This document shows positions 13,767 through 23,243 of a stretch of 64,000 nucleotides of DNA, piece after piece (positions within the stretch are counted from its first letter, which is position 1; each line of letters opens with the position of its first letter). Below the pieces are notes generated by a model. That model worked only from the letters and a program-made list of their open reading frames with translations, did not search any database and was not told where the DNA came from. Position numbers and translations under genes: made by a program. Origin of the DNA: Dolomedes plantarius (lineage: Eukaryota; Arthropoda; Arachnida; Araneae; Dolomedidae); NCBI GenBank assembly GCA_907164885.2, contig OU015500.1, forward strand, positions 54,910,476 to 54,974,475, written 5' to 3'.

Positions 13767-14397
13767 ACACTTCACGATCGATAATTAAACACCTACCTTA
13801 TCCTTTTCTCGGCTGAGTTAAGCTGTAAACATGGTCGTTACTTCCTACGCAGATAAAGATTGACAATTTCGTCTACTAATCAAAAAAGCGTAAATCTTCG
13901 ATCATTCAACCCCAAATTTCATTCTCCATTCATTCTTTTCCCATATATTCAAATACGCATGGAAATATAAAAAAATTCTCGTGTTTTATCAGCAGTAGAT
14001 ATGAGTTATGCTTTATCACTTTCAATAGATTGAGCCGAAACTTTCTTAACTATTCGTTTCAATAATCCTTTAATTTGCTCATATTTATTTCATGATATCA
14101 TTTTTTTAATTTACTACTGTACGACTACTAGTTAAACGCTTCATTTTTGATTAGTTTCTTGGATACACTTATGGGGGTAAAATATAAATTTATTTTTTAT
14201 AGTATATTAAATTATTCAGTATTACACTCATATTATACAATAATCTATGTATGATACATACTGTATTTCCCTTTTTGAGTAAATATTCTCCTTTTTAAAA
14301 TGCTTTACTTCAAACGTGATATCTTTTACTATAAAATTAAATAAAGATTCGCAGGAAACCTACACAGAAGTTTTCGAGTTTACAGGAGGATCAACAA

Positions 14398-14400
<3 letters not shown>

Positions 14401-14453
<53 letters not shown>
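14401..14453. repeat. (TA)n microsatellite
   Basis: About 53 bp of uninterrupted TA repeat in an otherwise unremarkable intron stretch. Confidence 0.95.
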
Positions 14454-14455
<2 letters not shown>

Positions 14456-15095
14456 AATTACTAAATATTATCTAAAACAACATAAGTGAGACAATGTTCT
14501 TTTAATGTTTGACGGATAAGTTGGTTTTCAACTTGGATACTATCTGAATAACACGAGTATTATATTAACTCCAGAATTACCAAACTTCCCAAAACTGGCT
14601 GGTCCAGACCTTATTAGAAATATGCATATCTTAACTGCCGACATTTATGTGAAATATTTAACATGACACGCGTTGAACTACAGTTTTATTGAAAAATTTA
14701 TTAAGTTAATATTTAGATAGAAAGATAATAATAGATGTACCTTGATTTTAATCTTTCAGTTTCCTTAAAACTATGAAATAAACGTATTCTATAAAGGGGC
14801 GCGCTTTCTAGAAAACACCATTACTTCTATTTTTAGGCTATGATTTAGTGTCTAATCGGCTTTTGTAGACAGTTGTTAAAAGCATTTTCTATAATTCCTA
14901 AAGCATTACCAATTTTCACTCTTAAGATAAACTGAATATGAAAACACCATAATTTTAAGAATCTGAAAGCTACCACGAATTTTACTTTAATCTCGGACCT
15001 TTCGCTTTTATACCCCAAAATAAAATTTTGTTAAATTGGTGATTCTGGAGTAGGTATTTAACACAAGATTCCCCTTCTGATATCCATGCTTTGTA

Positions 15096-15553
15096 TTAGG
15101 TGTGCCAAATAGTTCGTTCGGTTCTTAAGTATAATCAAAAGACACATTTTTAATTTGCTACCATAATATTATTGGACAACATGTTCACCGTTTTGTTCCA
15201 CTACCTTGTGGAATCTTTCAAGCAACTTCGGAATTCCAACTTCCCAAAACTCACAGTGCACAAATATTTCCTTAGCGTATTATTTGCGTTTTTACCTGTC
15301 TTGAAATAATAATACGTAATACGCATTATTTATAACGATTAGTACATCAATGTTGTACATTTTCTTCCATATTCATTAATAAAATGGCTGCACAAATTCC
15401 GATTTCTGTTCCGAAGTTCTTGTTTTAAATGCGCTCTGATATGATAGCTGTCACGACACAATCGAGCAAAATTATTTTGAATGATGTGAAAGACAACTTA
15501 GCGCTACTATAGCCGTCCTACTAGAACTCGGACGAACTTTTCGGCCAACCCAA
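15096..15553 (-). mobile_element. Internally deleted mariner (MITE-sized)
   Basis: A 458-bp element. The left end ttaggtgtgccaaatagttc and the reverse complement of the right end ttgggttggccgaaaagttc match the well-known mariner terminus pattern TTRGGTTGGCC.AAAAGTTCG. TA flanks both ends. On the minus strand near 15180-15240 the sequence reads LLERFHK..., VVEQNGEHV-like residues, resembling the C-terminus of a mariner transposase. Most of the transposase gene is missing. Confidence 0.7.
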
Positions 15554-16129
15554 TATATTCTTAAATCTCTCAAACTAGTGAGACTAGTAGTAACTGATAG
15601 TTAACTCATTCGAATATGCATGTAATTAATCAAAGTTCTGTTATTTTTATTTAACAATATACCCATAATCAGTCTCTTATTTTTTGCGCCGGTTTTCCAT
15701 CAAATTCTGTAAGTAAATCTTTAATTGAGATAGTATCTAAAAGCCCTCTTCGTGTCTTAATAACAATTTCCCACATAACATCCTGTTTTAAGGAAATTTG
15801 TTTTATACTCATTAACGAAACAAGAGATTTATTAGGCTTATTTGTTGTCGTAGTGTTCCACCTTCTGCTTACCAATTATTTTCTCACGAACTTTGTTAAC
15901 ACTCTTCCGACAAGGTTTGAAGTTAAAAAAGTTTATAGTACTCATTAATCCAAACAAGTTATTTATTACTCTGACTGATTATCGCACTGCTTGAGATCTT
16001 AAGTGAAAAATTACGGGTATCAGATCTATTCAGAATTTCCCCAAGAAACTCTTAAATAAGTCAATATAAATATTACAAACTAAATTAAATGTGTATAAAA
16101 TTATAGAGATAATGTTCCAGCGCTATTAG

Positions 16130-16130
16130 T

Positions 16131-16204
<74 letters not shown>
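16130..16204. repeat. (CA)n(TA)n microsatellite
   Basis: A short acacac run followed by about 60 bp of TA repeat. Confidence 0.95.
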
Positions 16205-16207
<3 letters not shown>

Positions 16208-17013
16208 CATTATTGGAATTTTTAAAAATTTATAATTAAGATGGTTTTAATAAATATTCAAATTTTGCATTGTATTTGTTTTTGACTTAAAAACCTAAAA
16301 GCAAAAAAGCTGTCTATTCGATTAATTATTGATTAAATATTAATATTTGTTTGTTATTTACAGCTAAATTTTTGTTTGGAGTGTGAAACACATTGAGAGA
16401 TATTTTGTTGTAGAATGCTAAAGAAACCACAATGTAACATAGAAAAATACTTGATTGCGTAATATAGAGCATTAAAATCAGCAGAATGTTTACCAAATAT
16501 CTATAGAACTGTTAAATTAATAAAATATATTAAACGGAAATAATGCGATATATTGAAAAATCGAATGCTTAAAAAAATATTTCGTTTGTTTTTAAAGATC
16601 CTTATCTTTGAAGTTTATTTCTAATCCATGTGTATTGATTTTAAATAAATACCCTTTACTGACAGCAGCTAACGGCACGAAAAAAAGCCTTGCAGCACAG
16701 AGTGACACGTCATTTATTCTTGTTTCTGCATAGTTTAGGAGACCTGAATATCTTCCTTCTTTATCTCACTAAATAAAGTACGCTTACGTGTCACATCTTA
16801 TATTTCGTTGCAGAGTTGCTAAAAGTTCGTTTCTCATAACTGTCGTTTAAATTTTACTGGAGAGATGGAATAGCAAAAATCATCTAGACAAAGTATTTTA
16901 GGCTGAATTCTATCTTTAGATACTAGGGTCATACATTTCATTCCAATTTGTAAAAAAAAAATTGTTGATAATTAAGTAGTTACTAGTTCTGTGACGAGAT
17001 TTATCTCTTGCAG

Positions 17014-17084
17014 CTCCACGTGAACCACCAACATATTTGAAAATATCACCTTTGTCTTCGAGAAGTGTAAACATATCATGGCAG
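17014..17084 (+). CDS. Dscam: sDscam-like exon: first part of FN3 domain 2
   Basis: A 71-nt exon. With the carried-over c from 5133 it encodes 24 residues that open a fibronectin type III domain. It begins with the proline-rich linker PPREPPTYLK and ends at the conserved FN3 tryptophan in VNISWQ. The acceptor is tatctcttgcag ending at 17013 and the donor cag|gtaagt is a consensus site. It enters in phase 1 and leaves in phase 0, matching the 21858 exon. The position of the intron just after the B-strand Trp, together with the next exon, identifies this as the domain equivalent to Dscam FN3-2. The downstream intron begins 124 bp before a transposon cluster. Confidence 0.9.
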
Positions 17085-17305
17085 GTAAGTATGATATTAT
17101 ATTACTTGTGATAAAGGTAATTTTAACACATATGCTTATTTTTAAAAGCTATGTGTTATAAATAGATGTTTCATCAGCTAGAAAAATAATGGGATTCTGA
17201 TTGATATGCACTGAAGAGCCAAAACATTATGACCACCCCTACATTTTGCAATGAATTCGCCTGGATGACGTGGAAGGCACGTCATTAGGTGGAAGTGGTA
17301 TTTAA

Positions 17306-18080
17306 CCCGGGAGCACTCGCGCCCAATTTCGAACACGAGAACTCGCACCGGGTATCTCATACCCGGTTCATTTCTGCTATTTAAATATCAATTAATATTG
17401 TTGATATGCAAACCTTACATAATTAAAGAACATAAAATAATAAATTAAAGAATTTTAGTGAATTTGAGTAATACTTACATTTTTTAAAGACAATTTTGAC
17501 AAACTACATACTGATGTTCAACACAGAGACATTTTTCCCATTTTTGACACATAAACTAATTATATTCCTTGAAGGCGTCCTTACATTTTGACGGTATTTT
17601 TTCTTCAGCCATTTTGTAACTTTATCTTTACCAATATAAAAATCGGCTGTTGACAGTGAATTTTCATCTTCTGTTTCTGTCTCAATTTCAGTAGAAGAAT
17701 CGTGATTGCTGCAGTATTCTCCATCCTCAGAGTCATCACTATCTTCGGATAAAGGTTCATCATCACTAGAAACTGCCTCTAAATGGTGTCGCAATTGTTT
17801 CATTTCCTCGTCGTAATTCAAATAGCGCGCCATGATGCACTAAACTGGCAGAAAAAATCTCACTCACGCGAGGACTAGCACGGGTATGACGTACCCCCCC
17901 CCCCCGAGAGCTTTATCTCAAAATCTATTTTTAGAGCAGACCTAGTTTTTACCCCGCTGAAAGAATGTGACCTTGAGTACAGCTACACGAAATTCCGGCC
18001 AAATCCGATAATAAGAAAGTAACAAAAACATTTAATGAAAATGGATCGGGTATGTCATACCCGGTGCGAGTTCTCGAGGG
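17306..18080 (-). mobile_element. Internally deleted piggyBac element, nested
   Basis: TTAA at 17302-17305 and again at 18081-18084 bracket 775 bp beginning CCC and ending GGG, the piggyBac signature. The subterminal segment CGAGAACTCGCACCGGGTAT near the left end is repeated in inverted orientation at the right end, and CCGGGTATG..CATACCCG palindromes lie beside it. It is inserted in the 5' leader of the Tc1 element, so it arrived later. Confidence 0.85.
17478..17833 (-). pseudogene. piggyBac transposase with catalytic core deleted
   Basis: The minus-strand frame starts at 17833 (MARYLNYDEEMKQL). It shows a long acidic stretch (DDEPLSEDSDDSEDGEY) followed by STADFYIGKDKVTKWLKK and NVRTPSRNII, as in the N-terminal part of piggyBac-type transposases. 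It then jumps to the family's C-terminal Cys-rich segment, readable in a neighbouring frame as CQKWEKCLCVEHQYVVCQNC followed by a stop near 17478. The DDD catalytic domain between them is absent, so roughly 400 residues have been removed, with the junction near 17570. It is non-autonomous. Confidence 0.75.
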
Positions 18081-18134
18081 TTAACTGCTGCTGGAGAGTC
18101 TGAAGAATTATTCTTTCACTTACTTTTGTGTGTG

Positions 18135-19174
18135 ATGGGAAAGGCTGCGGATCTAAGCGACTTTGATAGAGGGCAGATTGTAATGGCTCGAAGGTTCGCA
18201 ACAAGTATTTCCGAAACTGCACGACTCGTGGTTGTTCGCGACCTACAGTTGTTAGTACTTATGCAAAGTGGATGAATGACGGTGAAACCAGCAGTAGACG
18301 ACATGGTGTTGGACGTCCACACGCTATCAAAGAAAAAGGTCGTCGGAGACTGTCTCTCATGGTGAAGCAAAACCGGAGCCAGACAGTGGCTCAGCTGACA
18401 GCCCAATACAATGCAGGGCCAAGCAGAATAGTATCGCAGCACACTGTTCAGCGGACACTGTTGGATATGGGGCTACGCAGCAAACGTCCCACTCGTATGC
18501 CTTTGCTGACCAAGCGTCATCGCCAACTGCGCCTGCGCTGGGCCCGGGAACATCGCGACTGGTCCATGGATCAGTGGGAGAGAGTTGCCTGGTCAGATGA
18601 ATCACGGTTTGTCATTCATCACGCCGATGGCCGTGTCAGGATACGCCGTCTTCCAGGCGAACTGTTTCTCCCTCAATGTACAGTAGGTCATACACAGGCC
18701 GGTGGTGGCGGTATTATGATTTGGGGGACATTCTCTTGGGCGTCTCTGGGACCCGTGGTTGTGGTAGAGCAGACCATGAATAATACAGGGTATCTGAACA
18801 TCATTGCGGACCAGTTGCACCCTTACATGGCCTCTGTTTTTCCACCTGGAAATGGGATGTTCCAACAGGACAACGCCCCGTGTCACAAGGCTAAATTTGT
18901 GTTGGAGTGGTTCCAGGAACATGATGCTAAATTCCAGTTAATATCCTGGCCGCCTAACTCACCGGATCTCAATCCGATAGAACACATTTGGGATGTCATG
19001 GGACGGCAGCTCAGAGTTCAAAGACCACCAATTCGCAATATCTCGGATTTGCGTGACCGTTGCTTAAACATCTGGTACAATCTGTCTCCGGCCATCTACT
19101 AAGGACTTGTGGCATCCATGCCAACGCGGGTTGAAGCTGTGTTGCGCGCCAAAGGTGGGCCAACTCGTTATTGA
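18135..19174 (+). pseudogene. Tc1-like transposase, DD36E type, frameshifted
   Basis: It starts MGKAADLSDFDRGQIVMARR, a helix-turn-helix DNA-binding start. One base is missing near 18230, where the frame changes to read CSRPTVVSTYAKWMNDGE. The rest is open: GRPHAI.. GRPR-like linker, WSDESRF (first Asp), MFQQDNAPCHKA (second Asp) and SPDLNPIEHIW (Glu). I count 36 residues between the second Asp and the Glu, two more than the usual DD34E. A TAA at 19100 replaces an expected sense codon after NLSPAIY, and the frame then continues GLVASMPTRVEAVLRAK to a natural stop at 19172. One frameshift and one nonsense change make it inactive, but it is otherwise well preserved. Confidence 0.9.
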
Positions 19175-19207
19175 CAGGTGGTAATAATGTTTTGGCTCTT
19201 GAGTGTA

Positions 19208-20333
19208 TACCGGGTGGCCATAATTAAACTGACAGTGCTCACAGTGTTCTGTAACGCGATCTATTTGCAAAAATGGCGCCACATTTTGTAGGAAGATTAA
19301 ACAAGACGGGGGACGAAGGATTCCACGAAAAAATAAATTAGTTCCAAAAGTCACCGCTAGGGGAATATTTGGCGCTTTGTAATAGAAAATAGAGTGTTAA
19401 CAAATGCAAATTAATACGGAATAAAATTACCTTTTATTATGCACATTTTCTTATTTCAATCGCTTATCATGGTCGGGGTACAGTAACTCCTGTACACGGC
19501 TGATCTTGTAAGGATAGAAGTTGATAATCTTTCGTAAGATTTTCCGTACCGTACTGTAAGGTATATCCATATTCCGAGCTAATCCACGAGCGCTAGAGGT
19601 GGCAGCAATATTGTCTGGTCCTCCGTCGACAATCGCCGTGGCAACTGCTTCGATTGTATCCTGTGGTACAGGTTTTCGTCCTCTGCCTGACTGAACCTTC
19701 AGAGAACCTGTTTTCTCAAACGTCGCAACCATTGCTTTTAGCCCATTAACTGACACAGGACCGTTACCTTTGCGCATTTTTTGTGCGTTCTAAAAGCACG
19801 AAGAGCGGCTGACGCGTTGCACTGGTTGAGGTAAAAGAATTTGACCAGTAACGCACGCTTGATTGAAGAAGGAGACATTGCACATAAACTTTCAATCCGA
19901 TTGATTCGAAACGTAACACATTGCCTTTTAAAACCCAAGCAGCTGGCACTGTGGGATGTAACGTGAAATTTGAATAAGGAACTTCTTCTGCTCAGTGTAC
20001 GTGATATTGCAGATCACGAGACTTTATCGGTGTTTATGTAGATTTCACGCTTTTTTAAAAGTGTTGCCATATTGCACTTGAACTAAATAAGAAAATGTGC
20101 ATAATAAAAGGTAATTTTATTCCATATTAATTTGCATTTGTTAACACTCTATTTTCTATTACACAGCGCCAAATATTCCCCTAGCGGTGACTTTTGGAAC
20201 TAATTTATTTTTTCGCGGAATCCTTCGTCCCCCGTCTTGTTTAATCTTCCTACAAAATGTGGCGTCATTCTCGCAAATAGATCGTGCTACAGAACACTTT
20301 GAGCACTGTCAGTTTAATTATGGCCACCCGGTA
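19208..20333 (-). mobile_element. Transposon with ~245-bp inverted repeats, HTH only
   Basis: A 1126-bp element starting TACCGGGTGGCCATAATTAA and ending in the inverse, with TA on both sides. The inverted repeats continue for about 245 bp (19208-19453 against 20086-20333) with scattered mismatches. The interior (about 19455-20085) carries only the DNA-binding part of a transposase on the minus strand. It is wedged between two Tc1 elements and shares only TA dinucleotides with them. Confidence 0.85.
19451..19938 (-). pseudogene. Helix-turn-helix part of mariner-like transposase
   Basis: Minus strand. The first piece includes LLVKFFYLNQCNASAALRAF, and after a frame change near 19780 it reads MRKGNGPVSVNGLKAMVATF, then SGRGRKPV (GRPR-like linker) and ARNMDIPYSTVRKILRKI (second helix-turn-helix). 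It ends YPDHDKRLK, where the frame runs into the inverted repeat. The pattern N-A-S-A-A-L-R resembles the DUF4817-type DNA-binding domain of a Tc1/mariner-related transposase family. No DDE catalytic residues are present, so this is a deletion derivative. Confidence 0.65.
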
Positions 20334-20351
20334 TATATTCATATATATATA

Positions 20352-21758
20352 CACTGCTGGCCACTGTAAACGCAACACCCTGAAGGAAACATGCAAATAA
20401 CATGAAATTTACAACATGCATTAGCGGAGGTGAGATATGCAAATGATTAGAATTTCAGCTCAGACGCACATCACGCGCGCCTGTGGCGCCACTTCAAAGC
20501 GCTATTTAAGGCTTGGAGATTTCGACGATTTCAAGTTCGGCAATTGGGATTTTCTTGTGGTTTTTTCAAAAAAACGATCAATTATGCCTCGTCGAAAACA
20601 GCGATCATCTTTTGATCAAGTATCCGAGTTCGACAGAGGAAGGATAGTGGCCTACCGAGATTGTGGATTATCTTTCAGGGAAATCGGTAGCCGTGTTGGA
20701 CGAAACCAAACAACTGTAATGCGGATATGTGATCGTTGGATGCAGGAGGGTACGACGGACCGGCGTGTTCGATCGCATCCACCTGAGCGCACCACTTCAC
20801 GTGATGACAGGAAAATTGTGCGAATGGCAGTGACGGATCGCTCGGTCACATCACGAACCATAGCACAGCACATGCAGTCTGTAACGCATCATCCAGTGTA
20901 TGCGCGTACCATTCGACGCCGTTTACAGCAGAGTGGTCTGTCCGCAAGACTTCCATTGCTTTGTCTACCCTTGACGCAGAACCACAGACGTCTCCGCCGC
21001 CAATGGTGCGATGACAGAAGGATGTGGACGGCAGAATGGAATTAAATTGTCTTTACTGACGAGTCACGCTTCTGTCTGCAACACCACGATGGTCGCATTC
21101 GAGTCTGGAGACACCGTGAAGAGAGGATGCTGAACAGCTGCGTTATGCACCGCCACACTGGTCCTGCACCGGGTATTATGGTATGGGGCGCTATTGGATA
21201 TCACTCTCGCACACCTCTAGTACGCATTGCCGGTACTTTAAACAGCCAGCGCTACATCTCCGAGGTGTTGGGGCCAGTTGTCCTTCCTTACCTTCAGGGC
21301 TTGCCCACAGCCATATTTCAACAGGATAATGCGCGACCACACGTGGCACGCATTGTCCAACGGTTCTTCGTCAATCGCCAGATTGAATTGCTTCCCTGGC
21401 CGCCTCGCTCTCCGGATCTTTCGCCGATAGAAAACATGTGGTCCATGGTTGCTCTACGATTGACCCAGATTTCATCCTCAGCTGCCACAGCAGATCAACT
21501 TTGGGAACGTGTGGAAGCTGCTTGGTCTGCTGTACCCCAAGAACTCATCCGAAGTCTCTTTGAATCAATGCCGAGGCCTGTGGCAGCGGTGATCTACAAT
21601 GGCGGCGATCTACTCTGGCTACTGATTTTGGCAGGAACCACACTTCACAGAAGTCTATAAATTTAATCATTTGATAGTTGGTCAACATGTTATCTACAAA
21701 ATAAATTTTGTTGTGATATCTCTTGTCTTTCTTGGTGTTGCAATTTGGTTGGCCAGCA

Positions 21759-21761
<3 letters not shown>
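20352..21761 (+). mobile_element. Tc1-like DD34E transposon, nearly intact
   Basis: A 1410-bp element with ends CACTGCTGGCCACTGTAAAC and, reverse-complemented, CACTGCTGGCCAACCAAATT; both arms reach a ..GCAACACC block. TA precedes and follows. It starts only 18 bp after the previous element and ends in a (TA)n tract 96 bp before the exon at 21858. Confidence 0.9.
20584..21660 (+). pseudogene. Tc1-like transposase (DD34E) with one stop codon
   Basis: The start is placed at 20584 (MPRRKQRSSFDQ), because Tc1-family proteins of this type begin this way; the frame is open further upstream. Seen in order are a first helix-turn-helix (FDRGRIVAYRDCGLSFREIG), a second HTH with R-rich linker (SHPPERTTSRDD), IVFTDESRF (first Asp), AIFQQDNARPHVA (second Asp) and SPDLSPIENMW (Glu) with 34 residues between. 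A single in-frame TAA at 21043-21045, immediately before IVFTDESRF, separates the DNA-binding and catalytic halves. Near 21600 a short insertion alters the C-terminus after VIYNGG. Everything else is open. Confidence 0.9.

Positions 21762-21806
<45 letters not shown>
21762..21806. repeat. (TA)n microsatellite
   Basis: TA repeat touching the right end of the DD34E Tc1 element, about 50 bp upstream of an exon acceptor. Confidence 0.95.
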
Positions 21807-21808
<2 letters not shown>

Positions 21809-21857
21809 AAATTGTTCTTGCCTTTATTTACTAAATACAAAAATATTAATTTAGCAG

Positions 21858-22095
21858 CCTGCAGATGAAGAAGGTTCGTCAAGCATACAAGGCTATTACG
21901 TTGGATACAAGATTTCGTCAACGTCCGATGCTTACACGTTTATTCCTGTGGACGTGATTCAAAACAGAGAGGTGCAATTTTACGAACTGTCCAACTTGAA
22001 CAGGTACACAGGGTACAGTTTCATTGTTCAAGCTTTCAATAAAAGAGGAGCCGGACCTCCTTCCGAAGCTATTACGGCTAGAACTTTGGAATTCG
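21858..22095 (+). CDS. Dscam: sDscam-like exon: remainder of FN3 domain 2
   Basis: This 238-nt exon completes the FN3 domain begun at 17014. It reads PADEEGSSSIQ, then GYYVGYK (C strand), FYELSNLN, and YTGYSFIVQAFNKRGAGPPS, the Y-x-x-x-V-x-A-x-N-x-x-G-x-G-P-x-S signature of the F and G strands. It ends ITARTLEF. GYYVGYK and IVQAFNK..GAGP are characteristic of Dscam FN3-2. The acceptor used is ttagcag ending at 21857. A second AG seven bases on gives a wrong frame. The donor is ttcg|gtgag. It enters in phase 0 and leaves in phase 1. Confidence 0.93.
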
Positions 22096-22233
22096 GTGAG
22101 TATCATGCTGTTAGCAAAGTTTTGTTTGTTTCTATAAATTGAATGCTAGTTTGCTTTAATTTAATAACGTAAATACAGTGTAGGTAGCTTTAGGATATTG
22201 ATCGAAAATCAGAACACTTAAAGTGGGTATATA

Positions 22234-23243
22234 CAACCTCTGACAATAAAGTTAGGTGAATGAAGTCACAACGGCCGATCCGGAAACACTGGCCTAACAA
22301 AACGGTGCACCTGTGTAGCGGTAGGTGTTGACCATCTGCCCCCACCGTTGTTCAGTTGAGCGTCGTTTGTGTTCCGTGTAAGACTTGTTTTACAAATTGC
22401 TTGTTTAGTGCGTTTGTTCAGTGCGACAAATCGTTACCCAGAAATTAGGGATGAGAAAAACGTGTTGTCTTCTTGTGCCACAGCACTTGGATGACGATCA
22501 CAAGCAGGCACGTTTAGAGGCTTCACAGGATTTTGTCGAAACGGCAGATGCGACACCAAACTTCTTGAACTGTATTGTCACTGAGGATGAGTCCTGGTGT
22601 CTCAGGTACGTCCCTGAAACGAAACGGCAAAGCATGGAATGGCGTTCTCCTGCATCACCTCGTCGAGAAAAGGTCAGAGCAGAAAAATCACGCATCAAAA
22701 CGATGGTCATCACCTTTTTTGATAGTCAAGGCATAATCCACAAGGAATTTCTACCTTGTGAAGAAAATGAATGCTGAAGGGTACATTGAAATTTTGACCC
22801 GTTTCATGAAACGTCTACGCAGGGTACAACCGCAGTACGCACAGCAAGGTTCATGGTTTTTTTTTGTTCACGACAATACTTGCCCTCACACAGCCAATAT
22901 CGTCTAACAGTTCCTGGCAAAAAAGGGGGTGGTGCAAATTGAACATCCACCATACTCGCCAGATCTCAATCCTCCAGACTTCTTCCTATTCCCACAACTC
23001 AAACTCGCTTTGAAAGGAAAGAGATTTGACGATATTCCTGACATCCAACGAAATGTGACGAGGCTTTTTAACTCTATCCCAAAAGAAGACTTCTTGCAAA
23101 GTTTCCAGAACATGTATAGCAGATGTCAGCGGTGCATAGTTATGGGAGGTGAATATTTCGAAGGACAGTAAGGTAACTTTCGTTAATATTTCATCTACGT
23201 TAATGTTACAGTACTATTCACCGAACTTTATTGTCAGACCTTG
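22234..23243 (+). mobile_element. mariner (DD34D), truncated inside
   Basis: A 1010-bp element. The left end caacctctgacaataaagtt and the reverse complement of the right end caaggtctgacaataaagtt are inverted repeats, and TA flanks each. At 1.0 kb instead of about 1.3 kb it lacks the first part of the transposase gene. Confidence 0.85.
22421..23171 (+). pseudogene. mariner transposase remnant (DD34D)
   Basis: It enters in the middle of the DNA-binding domain (QIVTQKLGMRKTCCLLVPQH). It continues TEDESWCLRYVPETKRQSME (first Asp), loses frame after FLPCEENEC at 22777, and resumes with FFVHDNTCPHTANIV (second Asp), a stop, then HPPYSPDLNPPDFFLFPQLK (third Asp) and CIVMGGEYFEGQ. I count 34 positions between the second and third Asp. 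The first 100 or so residues, one frameshift and one stop separate it from a working enzyme. Confidence 0.88.

Larger units (their letters stand above)
5134..17013 (+). other. Dscam: Intron between FN3-1 and FN3-2 exons
   Basis: This is an intron of about 11.9 kb. Listed separately inside it are a fold-back element (5765-6182), a pogo-like MITE (8811-9111), a DD41D mariner relic (9130-10448), a 117-bp minisatellite (11700-12665), a mariner MITE (15096-15553) and (TA)n tracts. I see nothing definable in 5134-5764, 6183-8752, 10503-11699, 12666-14400 (apart from a hairpin at 13719-13766), 14454-15095, 15554-16129 or 16205-17013 beyond AT-rich sequence. Confidence 0.8.
17209..19205 (+). mobile_element. 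Tc1-like DD36E transposon, interrupted by piggyBac
   Basis: The left end reads CACTGAAGAGCCAAAACATT and the right end, reverse-complemented, reads CACTCAAGAGCCAAAACATT. TA follows the right end. Removing the nested piggyBac insert (17306-18080 plus one TTAA) leaves an element of about 1.2 kb with a single transposase reading frame, a normal Tc1 size. The right end lies directly against the next element at 19208. Confidence 0.9.
17085..21857 (+). other. Dscam: Intron within FN3 domain 2, filled by transposons
   Basis: A 4.8-kb intron of which nearly all (17209-21806) is three adjacent transposable elements, one carrying a nested fourth, plus a (TA)n tract. Only about 120 bp at the 5' end and 50 bp at the 3' end look like original intron, so the ancestral intron was probably very short. 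Confidence 0.85.

Noticed and set aside
15669..15875. 68-codon minus-strand frame (MVSRRWNTTTT...)
   Set aside because: Composition looks somewhat protein-like (LLTEFDGKPAQKIRD), but no family was recognised and there are no flanking features. Left unannotated.
18116..18605. Minus-strand frames opposite the Tc1 transposase
   Set aside because: Shadows of the transposase coding sequence. The + strand frame carries all catalytic motifs.
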